Below the pieces are notes generated by a model, which saw only the letters and a list, made by a program, of their open reading frames with translations, was not told the origin of the DNA and ran no database searches. Positions 45,691 through 53,888 of a stretch of 64,000 bases of DNA are shown here, one piece after another. Origin of the DNA: Alteribacillus sp041949975 (GTDB lineage: Bacteria; Bacillota; Bacilli; Bacillales; Marinococcaceae); contig NZ_JBHFQG010000004.1 of NCBI RefSeq assembly GCF_041949975.1, positions 62,001 to 126,000 on the forward strand, in the 5' to 3' direction. Within the stretch, counting starts at the first letter, position 1. Each line of letters starts with the position of its first letter. The translations under genes were made by a program, and so were the position numbers.

Positions 45691-46077
45691 GAACAAAAAG
45701 CGCAAGCGCCTTGATCAGCCTCGACAGATAAATGTTCTTCAGTCATGAAAGACGCTCTTACTTCCACAAGGATGTGGTGACTTCTGCGTTGCACTTTCGT
45801 CGCCCTGTGGCATTGGCGATATTAGCACGTCCTGTGCGTCGACGTGTGCGTCTTTAGCAGAAGGATCCTAAAGGATCGTCACGTCCTGTGACAACGTCGA
45901 ACTGGCTTGCACAGGATGTGCTGACTTTTGCGTTGCGAACACGATGTTCGCGATTCTAGCAAAAGTTCCTTAAACCGTCTTGGGCCTCCGAGAGGCTGGG
46001 CGCTGAAGCTAGACGCGGATCAAACAATATGAAGATAGTTATCCACAACTTGTAAAAACATAATTTCCTAAACAACA
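45691..46077. repeat. Structured dispersed repeat, expanded copy B
   Basis: About 387 bp, nearly identical to copy A at 26836 in order and sequence, with two deletions: the AAAAACGCCACGT block and part of the segment around GATGTTCGACTAAGAAC. Here the first inner hairpin is intact (CTTCTGC...GCAGAAG), and the second is CTTTTGC...GCAAAAG. Ends match copies A and C, including ATCCACAACTTG and CATAATTTCCTAAACAACAA. Confidence 0.87.
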
Positions 46078-46110
46078 AAAAAACGTCTGCTCTCGCAGAC
46101 AGTTTTTTCT
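46078..46110. terminator. Strong hairpin after repeat B
   Basis: AACGTCTGC TCTC GCAGACAGTTTTTT, a perfect GTCTGC/GCAGAC stem with T-runs on both strands, located at the 3' side of the LuxR relic. Confidence 0.75.
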
Positions 46111-46114
46111 CGAA

Positions 46115-46340
46115 TCATGTATGATGTTTCAGGGCGTATACAGGTCCTGTGTTCGGCCTTTTACACTTTCTACAAATACCGGCTACCACCGTTTTTTCCG
46201 TAATAACCAGAGCGGAAGAAATTTCTTTATTAGAACATTCTTCGGTAATTTTTCGTAATACCTCTATTTCCCGCTTCGTTAATCGGTGGAGAAAATTTTC
46301 TTTTTCCCGTTGTTCATGTCCCTCCCTGATATAAGCATAT
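46115..46340 (-). pseudogene. Relic of a LuxR/NarL-type helix-turn-helix
   Basis: The minus strand reads FLHRLTKREIEVLRKITEECSNKEISSALVITEKTV, the core of a LuxR-type DNA-binding domain, but the recognition helix then breaks off into unrelated residues. The only start codon in frame lies inside the terminator of ytnP (46341-46372). It has neither a receiver domain nor a ribosome site, so it is best read as a leftover fragment of a response regulator. Confidence 0.7.
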
Positions 46341-46372
46341 AAAAACCCGTGCCTTTTCTCTTCCGGCACGGG
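46341..46372 (-). terminator. Terminator of ytnP
   Basis: Minus strand CCCGTGCC...GGCACGGG followed by TTTTTATAT. The hairpin contains the ATG that an automated caller would use for the LuxR relic. Confidence 0.88.
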
Positions 46373-46443
46373 AATGATTTACTTATACTGCATAAAAGGT
46401 ATATTTTTTGACCTATATCTCTGACTCTAGACCGAGAATCCAA

Positions 46444-47289
46444 TCAGCCTTGTTTCTCCACAGTTTTTATTTTCTCGCCTTGCCCATCATACTGAATAGC
46501 GCGATATTTATAATCATGATAAAACGTAAACCAGGCTTCATTATTGTAACCAATATCCATATATTTTTGTTTAGCTGCGATCGAATCCATTGGATAATCA
46601 TCAAAAGCCATCACCCAAAGAACGTTTTGATGAGCATGGGTTCCCATATTGTCTGCCATATGAATGACCATGTCATCGCCTTCTTCAATCGTTACTATAC
46701 TTAAACCTGCACTATGCCCACCGACTGATGTCAGCTTGATGCCGGGAGCGGGTTCAAGTTCTTTAGCATACGCCTTTACCTTATGCTCTACCGGTTTCCA
46801 GTTCTGCTCCCAATATGTATTACGGGACCTAATGTTAGGATGCTTTGTTTCTTCCCATTCCGTTTCAGATATATATATAACCGCGTTTTCATATGCAGGC
46901 ACTTCCTGCTCGTTTTCCCATTTCACCAGCCCTGCTGCATGATCGAAATGCATATGAGTCATCAACACTGCGTCAATGTCCGCTGTCGTTAAACCAAGCT
47001 TTTGAAGATCCTCTTCTACAAAAGATTCTTCTGTTATTCCATAATTACGCTTTTGCTTATCGGAGAAACGGTTATTGCCAAGTCCCGCTTCAATTAACAT
47101 AGTTTTGCCGTTTCCTTGAATAAGAATTGGATCACTGCGCAGTTCAATCTGATTTTTATCGTTTACTGGATACTTTTTACTCCACAATGCTTTTGGTACA
47201 ACTCCAAACATCGCTCCGCCATCAAGGTGTGTCACCCCGCCTCGGAGCCATGTTAATGTGTAATCACCGATTTTTAACTGCTCCATTTT
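46444..47289 (-). CDS. ytnP: Metallo-beta-lactamase fold quorum-quenching lactonase YtnP
   Basis: Hydrolase of 281 residues with the metal motif MTHMHFDHAAG (about 102-112), GGHSAG and MADNMGTH further metal ligands, typical of AHL-lactonase-like MBL enzymes. B. subtilis YtnP degrades a Streptomyces signal. ATG 47289 (MEQLKIGDYTLTWLRGG) is chosen for the AGGAGGAATAAA site; the upstream in-frame ATG has none. Next to trmB as in B. subtilis, although repeat C separates them. Confidence 0.92.
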   Translation of the reverse strand, partial: KMEQLKIGDYTLTWLRGGVTHLDGGAMFGVVPKALWSKKYPVNDKNQIELRSDPILIQGNGKTMLIEAGLGNNRFSDKQKRNYGITEESFVEEDLQKLGLTTADIDAVLMTHMHFDHAAGLVKWENEQEVPAYENAVIYISETEWEETKHPNIRSRNTYWEQNWKPVEHKVKAYAKELEPAPGIKLTSVGGHSAGLSIVTIEEGDDMVIHMADNMGTHAHQNVLWVMAFDDYPMDSIAAKQKYMDIGYNNEAWFTFYHDYKYRAIQYDGQGEKIKTVEKQG

Positions 47290-47442
47290 ATTCCTCCTAT
47301 GAATCCGTTTTCGCAGTTTCATTGTAGCATATCTTTTCCTTTATGCCTTACAAAAACTTGGTGAGGAATGGAGTAGGTATGAGCAATATAGCATTTTTCC
47401 TACAGCGCAGTCAGCCAATGAAGACTGTTCCCTGAAGCTCAA

Positions 47443-47610
47443 GAACAAAAGCGAAGCGCCCTGTTCAGCCTCGACAGGTAAATGTTCTCCAGTCACAAAA
47501 GGCGCTCTTTGCCTTTCATGACTGGAGATTATTTACCCCCGAGAGGCTGGGCGCTGAAGCTAGACGCGGATAATCCACAACTTGTAAAAACATAATTTCC
47601 TAAACAATAA
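47443..47610. repeat. Structured dispersed repeat, compact copy C
   Basis: About 168 bp. Ends are as in copies A and B, but the centre is a long near-perfect palindrome: GGTAAAT...ATTTACC, CTCCAGTCA...TGACTGGAG and AAAGGC...GCCTTT nest inside AGCCTC...GAGGCT and GCGCCC...GGGCGC. The outer flank ends ATCCACAACTTG and CATAATTTCCTAAACAATAA. Confidence 0.87.
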
Positions 47611-47646
47611 GAAACCGTCCCCTCACAATAATTTAATAGGGACGTC
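47611..47646 (-). terminator. Terminator of trmB
   Basis: Minus strand GACGTCCC...GGGGACGGTTTCTT, imperfect stem shortly after the trmB stop. Confidence 0.5.
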
Positions 47647-47654
47647 TCCATTAA

Positions 47655-48299
47655 TTATTTTGTTGAAAGGTATGCTTCAAGTCTAAATATCCGTTGACCT
47701 TTTTTCGAAAATTTCTCTTCATATTCGGTCATCACGTTATCATCGTAATTACTATTATGAAGATCCAGTGAAATATTCTTTAATTTCATTCCATATTTAG
47801 AGAAACTTTCCAAAGAATATTCAAAAAGCCCTTGATTATCTGTTTTCATGTGGATTTCACCATGAGGACGTAATGCCTGCTCATATAAAGATAAAAATGA
47901 TTTATACGTAAGACGTCTTTTTTCATGGCGTTTTTTAGGCCAGGGATCTGTAAAATTAATAAAAAGTCTATCTATTTCTCCAACATTAAAATACTCCAAT
48001 AAATCATTTACATCACCATGGATAAATTTCAAATTTGCAGGCTTGGTTTCTAGTACACGCTGTACTCCAGTAACCAAAACACTTTCAAATTTCTCAATAC
48101 CTACAAAATTAATATCAGGGTATTTCACACTCATATTATCTAGAAATTTTCCTTTACCAGTGCCTACTTCTACATAAAGGGGGTTGTTATTATTAAATAT
48201 TTCCTTCCAGGATGTATTTTTTTGACAAGGAGAAGAAATGACATACTCTGGATGTTCTTCAATAAATTCCTTCGCCCAAGGCTTGTGACGGAGTCTCAT
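47655..48299 (-). CDS. trmB: tRNA (guanine-N7)-methyltransferase
   Basis: Methylates G46 of tRNA with S-adenosylmethionine. The 214 residues start MRLRHKPWAKEFIEEHP, and include the SAM loop EVGTGKGKF (about 43-51), FVGIEK, IHGDVNDLL and the TrmB signature NFTDPWPKKRHEKRRL. Cytosolic. A sugar kinase gene precedes it on the same strand after 21 bp, whereas in B. subtilis ytmP is the direct neighbour. Confidence 0.97.
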   Translation of the reverse strand: MRLRHKPWAKEFIEEHPEYVISSPCQKNTSWKEIFNNNNPLYVEVGTGKGKFLDNMSVKYPDINFVGIEKFESVLVTGVQRVLETKPANLKFIHGDVNDLLEYFNVGEIDRLFINFTDPWPKKRHEKRRLTYKSFLSLYEQALRPHGEIHMKTDNQGLFEYSLESFSKYGMKLKNISLDLHNSNYDDNVMTEYEEKFSKKGQRIFRLEAYLSTK

Positions 48300-48320
48300 A
48301 TCTACCCTCCCTATGTGTCT

Positions 48321-49265
48321 TTACTGTTTATTTTTTTCTATTTCCTCTAGTGTCGGTAAGGAAGACATCGCTCCCTTTGAAGAAGCTGCCAGCCCTCCGG
48401 ATAAGCTCGCAAATGATGCTGCCTGTTTCCATTGCTGCAGGCTCATGTCTTCGATTGAAGCATCAAATTCATGTACGTGATATAGAAGTCCAGATAAATA
48501 TGCATCTCCAGCTCCCGTTGTATCCACAGCCTTCATTCTTTCAGCTTCAGCATCAACCCGTCCTTTTTTTGTTATAATGGTGCTGCCGTGTTCGCCTTTC
48601 GTAATAACCAGAATAGGAATTTGATATTTCTCAAGCTTAGCTGTCCCTTTTTCTTCCTCTGTTTCACCTGTCAAAAACTCTAGTTCATCTTCCGAGATTT
48701 TCACCAAATCTGCATGACTGATCGTGTTTAAAATAGCTTCACGGGCTTGTTTTTCATCAGGCCACAATGGAAGACGGACATTGGGATCAAAAGTAATGTG
48801 CAGGTCGTTTTTCTTTGCTAATTCAATTGCCTTTAATGTAGCAGAACGTGCTGGTTCATTATTAAGGGTAATCGAACCAAAATGAAGTACTTTGGCTTGT
48901 TCAAATAGACGCTCATCAATTTCATCGGGATGAAGAAACTGATCTGCGCTGGGATTAATATAAAAGTCAAAGCTTCTTTCTCCGCTTTTGTCGAGCGTTA
49001 CAAAAACAGCTCCTGTACGAACTTCTTCGGTTAAAAAGAGATTCTCTGTGTTCACTCCATAGCTTTGCAGTGTATCAATCAAGAACCTTCCCAGCACATC
49101 TTCTCCTAATTTCCCTAAAAAATATGTATTTATCCCAAGACGTGACAAACCCACAGCTACATTTGCCGGGGCACCACCTGGACTCTTTTGATATAAAATA
49201 TTCGTTTCATCCATTGGAATAAAATCAATTAACGCTTCACCCAAACTAATAACACCATTTTTCAT
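48321..49265 (-). CDS. PfkB-family carbohydrate kinase (fructokinase-like)
   Basis: Ribokinase-fold kinase of 314 residues. Motifs: ISLGEALIDFIP at the start, GGAPANVAVGLSRLG substrate motif, FDPNVRLPLW and the anion-hole/catalytic DTTGAGDAYLSGLL (Asp about 255). The sequence fits the fructokinase (ScrK/GmuE-like) branch, so fructose is the likely substrate. It sits between trmB and ytmP, a place where B. subtilis has no such gene, suggesting insertion or lineage-specific retention. Confidence 0.85.
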   Translation of the reverse strand: MKNGVISLGEALIDFIPMDETNILYQKSPGGAPANVAVGLSRLGINTYFLGKLGEDVLGRFLIDTLQSYGVNTENLFLTEEVRTGAVFVTLDKSGERSFDFYINPSADQFLHPDEIDERLFEQAKVLHFGSITLNNEPARSATLKAIELAKKNDLHITFDPNVRLPLWPDEKQAREAILNTISHADLVKISEDELEFLTGETEEEKGTAKLEKYQIPILVITKGEHGSTIITKKGRVDAEAERMKAVDTTGAGDAYLSGLLYHVHEFDASIEDMSLQQWKQAASFASLSGGLAASSKGAMSSLPTLEEIEKNKQ

Positions 49266-49411
49266 TTCGTTTATCCCTCATTTTTACTATATTATTTAAG
49301 CTCGGCTTTCAAACCGAGCTTTAAACGGAAACGAATAAATGACTATTTTCTGCAAGATATATCTGGATTCCTGAAAAAATTATATTACCCGGGAAATATC
49401 TTTTCGTACAA

Positions 49412-50236
49412 TTATATTTGATCCAATAAACGTTTCAACTGATTTATCCATGTTTCGACCTGGCCGTGCTCTCCTTTTCTCATGAAATAAAGCACATTGT
49501 GTAAAGAATGAGATACTACATACCAATGCATTCTTTTCTCTAAATTAGAAGTTAACGGCAAGCCGTAATGATAAAGCCAGTTTTCCCAATGCTCTCTAGG
49601 AATGTATTCATACAGCAATAGGCCGAGATCAAAAGCTGGATCAGCAACCGTTGCTCCATCCCAATCAATTAAATATAATTCATTGTTGGAGTTAATCATC
49701 CAATTATTATGGTTAATATCACAATGACAGACAACCATACGAGGTGGAGTTACTTCATGACGGTGCAGGGACAAATAGTCTACTGCATCTTGTAATAATG
49801 AATGCGTCGAACCTGATGCTGTTAATTGATTTTGTAAATCTTCAGTAATGGTAGTGGGAGTAAGCAGCTCGTTCCCTATCCTTTTAAACATATCAAGCAG
49901 TTCACTAGAAGAGTGAATTTTACTTAATAACCTGGCAACATCGGAACGGTCCATATCTTTAGAACCTAGCTCGCGCCCGTGTACCCACCTCTGAGCTGTG
50001 ATTACATCACCATTTTCCAAACGCTTTGTCCATAAAAGCTTAGGAACAATCCCTTCTGCGGACAGTACTGCAAGAAAAGGAGAGGAATTGCGCTTTAAGA
50101 ACAGCTTTTGTTCACCCGTTTGAGCAATGTAAGCTTCTCCAGTTGATCCTCCAGCTGGTTCAACCTTCCAATCTTCCCCTAATAGCAATTCCAATAGTTT
50201 CACCCTCGTTTTTGTAAAATGTTCAAAATAGTTCAT
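49412..50236 (-). CDS. ytmP: YtmP, aminoglycoside phosphotransferase-fold kinase
   Basis: Kinase-like protein of 274 residues of the APH/choline kinase fold. The catalytic loop VVCHCDINHNNWM and the metal motif LIDWDGATVADPAFDLG are intact. ATG 50236 is chosen because AAAGGA lies 8 bases upstream and conserved sequence starts there; a longer in-frame opening to 50392 has no family support. Substrate unknown (a small alcohol such as choline or thiamine is possible). Confidence 0.87.
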   Translation of the reverse strand: MNYFEHFTKTRVKLLELLLGEDWKVEPAGGSTGEAYIAQTGEQKLFLKRNSSPFLAVLSAEGIVPKLLWTKRLENGDVITAQRWVHGRELGSKDMDRSDVARLLSKIHSSSELLDMFKRIGNELLTPTTITEDLQNQLTASGSTHSLLQDAVDYLSLHRHEVTPPRMVVCHCDINHNNWMINSNNELYLIDWDGATVADPAFDLGLLLYEYIPREHWENWLYHYGLPLTSNLEKRMHWYVVSHSLHNVLYFMRKGEHGQVETWINQLKRLLDQI

Positions 50237-50406
50237 GACGTAATCCTTTTCCGATATATTGCCGCAACAGTTTTCCCGGATGTATATAGATTGCGGTTTT
50301 GATCTGTTATTAGAAAAACCCGGCTTCTCACCTTTTAAAGGACACCGCCTAAAGAAAACTCGCTGATGGACTTGCCTGATAGGTGATGGCAAAGGCTTAG
50401 TTGCAC

Positions 50407-50448
50407 TTATACTATCTTCCGATTAATATTGTCCATTAGATAGTATAA
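50407..50448. repeat. Perfect 10-bp inverted repeat
   Basis: TTATACTATC (50407-50416) and GATAGTATAA (50439-50448) with a 22-bp loop and no T-run. It lies upstream of ytmP and next to repeat D copy 2. Confidence 0.55.
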
Positions 50449-50462
50449 AATCGCTTCGTGCT

Positions 50463-50569
50463 GTGGCAATGGCGGTAATAGTAGATCCTGTACGTTGAAG
50501 AAATCCGTAGTTTTACTTACACTGTTAACCAATAAAACTTTATACTTTCCTAACAGTGTAAAAAACAGG
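50463..50569. repeat. Dispersed repeat D, copy 2
   Basis: A GTGGCAATGGCGGTAATAG...ATCCTGTACGTTGAA left part matches the trace at 11296. The core at 50505-50569 (CCGTAGTTTTACTTACACTG...CCTAACAGTGTAAAAAACAGG) matches 31817-31884. The core holds an ACACTGTTA...TAACAGTGT hairpin. Confidence 0.75.
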
Positions 50570-50598
50570 TGCGCTGGCGCATATTATAACGTAGAACT

Positions 50599-50628
50599 AA
50601 GCAGAGCCTGACAAAAGCGACTCTGCTT
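50599..50628 (-). terminator. Possible terminator of amyX
   Basis: AAGCAGAG...CTCTGCTT stem overlapping the amyX end; the T-run is poor. Confidence 0.4.
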
Positions 50629-52775
50629 TATTTATATACAATCATGGCACTAATTGGCCGGATCTTCATCCGATTAGAGTGAATCGCTTTTAATGGTATC
50701 AAAGAAGCTCTTTCATCGTCAACGATGAGTTGAAAGCTTCCATCATCCGGCAAATGAACTTCCTGGGCTTGTCTTGATGCATTTAACATAACGTACAGAT
50801 CATTTGCCTCCTCTTCTTTCTGTTTACGAAGTTTAAAAGCTAATATACCTTGCGGCGTAGGGATATGTTCAAAATGTTCATTTATTTCGTCTGGTGTCTG
50901 AAGGCGCAATGCTCCAAACCTTTTTCGAATTTGTATTAACCCTTTCACATATTGAACATTGGAGTGAAACAGCTGTCTTCTCTCCCAATCTATTTGATTA
51001 ATCCATACAGGAGCGTTATAGCTGTTTTCTACTCCAAATTTTGTTCTGAAAAATTCCTGGCCTGCATGTAAAAACGGGATGCCCTGTGCCGTAAAAACCA
51101 TAACAGTCGCCAATCTGTGCATCTTCATACGCTCTTGCTCTGTGCATTCCGTATCGACAGATAACTGGTCCCAAAGTGTATAGTTATCATGACATTCTAC
51201 ATAATTGATAGATTGGGACGCTTCAAGAAACATCCCCTCTTTTTGTTTGCCAGGCCACTCTACTGATCCTCTCATGTAATAGGCGAGGTCAATTATATAT
51301 TGGTGTCCTTGAATAAAACCATTATGTTTATAAGGCTGCCCTTTTACCGCATCTCTAAATTGATCATTAAAAAAACCTATATTACTACCTAATTGATGAG
51401 CCTGTTCTATTGTAGCTTTCTGGTCCTCCTGAAGCGGTGTCGCCATGTTCCAGCCTTCTCCATATAGTAAAAGGGATGGATTCATTTGAAAAAGGATAGA
51501 AGCTGCTTTTTTTATTGTATGAATATCGTGAATTCCCATTAAATCAAAACGGAAACCATCTATTTTGTAATAGTGAATCCAATGCTTCAAACAATCTATG
51601 ATATATTTACGCATCATTTTTCTTTCTGAAGCGGTGTCGTTTCCTACTCCAGTGCCGTCAGAAGGTAGATCATTTTCTCCATAGCGAAAGTAATAACCTG
51701 GTACAAGCTTTTCTAATGAAGAGTTTTCTCTAATATAAAAATGATTAAAAACAACATCCATAATAACCCTGAAGCCTTCACGGTGCAGCGTTTGTATTAA
51801 GCTTTGAAATTCTAGTATCCTTGCCTCTGGGTTATATTTATCATTCACATAGCTTCCTTCAGGGACAAAATGGTGGACAGGGTCATACCCCCAGTTGTAG
51901 GAAGGTGCATCCTTTGTTTCATCCACACTGCCAAAATCCTGGATAGGCAGGAGCTGGATGTGAGTAACTCCCAGTTCTTTTAAATAGGCGATTGTTGTCG
52001 AATAACCTTCATAGGTTTTTCCATTTGTCTCTACCCATCCTAAATATTTGCCTTTATTTTTTACACCGCTGTATAAATGAGCAGTAAAATCCCGCACATG
52101 CGCTTCATAGATAATTGCATCTGTTTTTCTAGCCATAGGAGGAGGATAGACTTGCTCATCGTCTTTAGCATTCAACTTTTCCCAGTCTAATACCACGGAC
52201 TGCTCCCCATTAAGTGTAGAAGACAAAGCATATGGATCTGCTGTTTCCTGCCAAAAGCCGTTAACATAAGCCCTGTACGTATAACGAAGGCCATGCTGAG
52301 AACCGGTTATTTGTAACCGCCATACTCCTCTTTCCGAACGTTTCATTGGATAAGATTTTTTCGCGTGGGTTTTGTCTGGTTCATAAATCATCAGCATAAC
52401 TTCTTCTGCAGTTGGCGCCCAAACTGCAAAATTAGTTTCGGCCTTTGTAGAAACGGCTCCTAGATCGTCTCCGTCATAAGCATATAATTCGTCAAATTGA
52501 GATGTCCGAACAGCCTTTCCTGATAATAAATGAGCGCGCTGCTTGTTTGGACCTTTCACTTCATATCGCTTCCCAGCCACAAATGGATGTTGTACTCGAA
52601 AAGTTAATAATCCATCAGTAAAAGCAGGAACTCCTTGAAGATCTGTTTCTTTACCATTTTCAACTCTTACAATTTTCCAGTTATTCAATGGAGGAGTGAG
52701 AGGTCCTTTTACTTTTGCTGTATATAAATCTTCCATCCATGCTATCAAGGGATCATTTACTAATTTAGGTTCCAT
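50628..52775 (-). CDS. amyX: Type I pullulanase
   Basis: Debranching glycosidase (GH13_14) of 715 residues that cuts alpha-1,6 bonds of pullulan and glycogen. An N-terminal carbohydrate-binding domain is followed by CBM48 (FAVWAPTAEEVMLMIYEPD, about 105-125) and the GH13 barrel with YNWGYDP (diagnostic of type I), VVFNH, GFRFDLMG (nucleophile near 407), YGEGW (acid, near 438) and ECHDNYT. No signal peptide, so it acts in the cytosol. ATG 52775 follows GGAGGCGG at 5-6 bases. Confidence 0.95.
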   Translation of the reverse strand: MEPKLVNDPLIAWMEDLYTAKVKGPLTPPLNNWKIVRVENGKETDLQGVPAFTDGLLTFRVQHPFVAGKRYEVKGPNKQRAHLLSGKAVRTSQFDELYAYDGDDLGAVSTKAETNFAVWAPTAEEVMLMIYEPDKTHAKKSYPMKRSERGVWRLQITGSQHGLRYTYRAYVNGFWQETADPYALSSTLNGEQSVVLDWEKLNAKDDEQVYPPPMARKTDAIIYEAHVRDFTAHLYSGVKNKGKYLGWVETNGKTYEGYSTTIAYLKELGVTHIQLLPIQDFGSVDETKDAPSYNWGYDPVHHFVPEGSYVNDKYNPEARILEFQSLIQTLHREGFRVIMDVVFNHFYIRENSSLEKLVPGYYFRYGENDLPSDGTGVGNDTASERKMMRKYIIDCLKHWIHYYKIDGFRFDLMGIHDIHTIKKAASILFQMNPSLLLYGEGWNMATPLQEDQKATIEQAHQLGSNIGFFNDQFRDAVKGQPYKHNGFIQGHQYIIDLAYYMRGSVEWPGKQKEGMFLEASQSINYVECHDNYTLWDQLSVDTECTEQERMKMHRLATVMVFTAQGIPFLHAGQEFFRTKFGVENSYNAPVWINQIDWERRQLFHSNVQYVKGLIQIRKRFGALRLQTPDEINEHFEHIPTPQGILAFKLRKQKEEEANDLYVMLNASRQAQEVHLPDDGSFQLIVDDERASLIPLKAIHSNRMKIRPISAMIVYK

Positions 52776-52970
52776 CTGCCGCCTCCAATTTAAAATATTA
52801 TGCATTAATATCTTTTTTTTCTCATGAAGGAGTGATATAGTAATTTCGTTATCCTCTAGTCATTGAGGTATTTTTATGCTTTCACATTCATGTAAACCAT
52901 GCCGGTTAAACGTGTTTAACATAGTGCAATTTAAATATTGAAACAAGTGATGAAATCGGAGGAATTATCG

Positions 52971-53843
52971 ATGAAACGAACAAAAAATGTAAACCGCGCA
53001 AGATTGCTTATCTCTTGTTCAGACCAACCTGGGATTGTTGCTGCCGTATCTGAGTTTTTGCATAGAAAAGGAGCTAATATTGTTCAATCCGACCAGTACA
53101 GTACAGACCCAGAAGGCGGCATGTTCTTTATGAGAATAGAATTTGATCTTCCTTCTTTTGAAGAAGAATTCTCTTCCGTTGAAGAAGAATTTCATACAAT
53201 CGCTGATCGTTTTGATATCACCTGGAGATTAGAAAGTGAAAGAAAAACTAAAAAAATGGCCATATTTGTGTCTAAGGAAGACCATTGTTTACTAGAACTT
53301 CTTTGGCGCTGGCGCTCTGGTGAATTGGACGTTGACATCCCCATCGTTATCAGCAATCATGAAGATTTAAGAGATATCGTTGAAAGTTATGGTATTACTT
53401 TTCATTATATTCCAGTCACGAAGGAAACAAAACAAGAAGCAGAAACAGATGCAAAATCTATAATGAAAGATTATCAGGTAGATTTCATTGTGCTTGCTCG
53501 CTATATGCAAATTCTTTCTCCGGAGTTTGTTAAATCATTTGAACACCGTATTATAAATATTCACCATTCCTTCTTACCAGCTTTTATCGGGGCTAATCCG
53601 TATAAAAAAGCCTTTGATCGAGGCGTAAAATTAATCGGCGCCACCGCCCACTATGTTACCAATGATCTTGATGAAGGTCCGATTATTGAACAGGAAGTGC
53701 TTCGCGTTAACCACCGTTATGATACCGGAGAATTAAAAATAGCAGGTCGTAATGTAGAAAAAATTGCTTTAGCTAGAGCCGTAGATTGGCATATTAATGA
53801 TAAAGTCCTCGTTTACGAAAACAAAACTATTGTATTTAATTAA
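52971..53843 (+). CDS. purU: Formyltetrahydrofolate deformylase
   Basis: Hydrolyses 10-formyl-THF to formate and THF. The 290 residues have an N-terminal ACT domain (about 8-85; SCSDQPGIVAAVSEFL) and a formyltransferase-like domain with the catalytic triad in NIHHSFLPAFIGANPY and VTNDLDEGPI. ATG 52971 is chosen because of the GGAGG site 8 bases upstream; an earlier in-frame ATG lies before that site. Position differs from B. subtilis, where it is elsewhere (ykkE). Confidence 0.94.
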   Translation: MKRTKNVNRARLLISCSDQPGIVAAVSEFLHRKGANIVQSDQYSTDPEGGMFFMRIEFDLPSFEEEFSSVEEEFHTIADRFDITWRLESERKTKKMAIFVSKEDHCLLELLWRWRSGELDVDIPIVISNHEDLRDIVESYGITFHYIPVTKETKQEAETDAKSIMKDYQVDFIVLARYMQILSPEFVKSFEHRIINIHHSFLPAFIGANPYKKAFDRGVKLIGATAHYVTNDLDEGPIIEQEVLRVNHRYDTGELKIAGRNVEKIALARAVDWHINDKVLVYENKTIVFN

Positions 53844-53847
53844 GAAA

Positions 53848-53888
53848 ATCAGCCCTGCAATACCAGCTTTTGTGCAGGGCTAATTTTC
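53848..53888. terminator. Terminator between purU and the NERD-like gene
   Basis: AGCCCTGCA (53851-53859) pairs with TGCAGGGCT (53873-53881); plus-strand AATTTTCG and minus-strand GATTTTCTT follow. Serves the two convergent genes. Confidence 0.8.

Noticed and set aside
50237..50392. N-terminal extension of ytmP by 52 residues
   Set aside because: Basic, cysteine-containing stretch not matching kinase family members, without a ribosome site; the start at 50236 is better supported.
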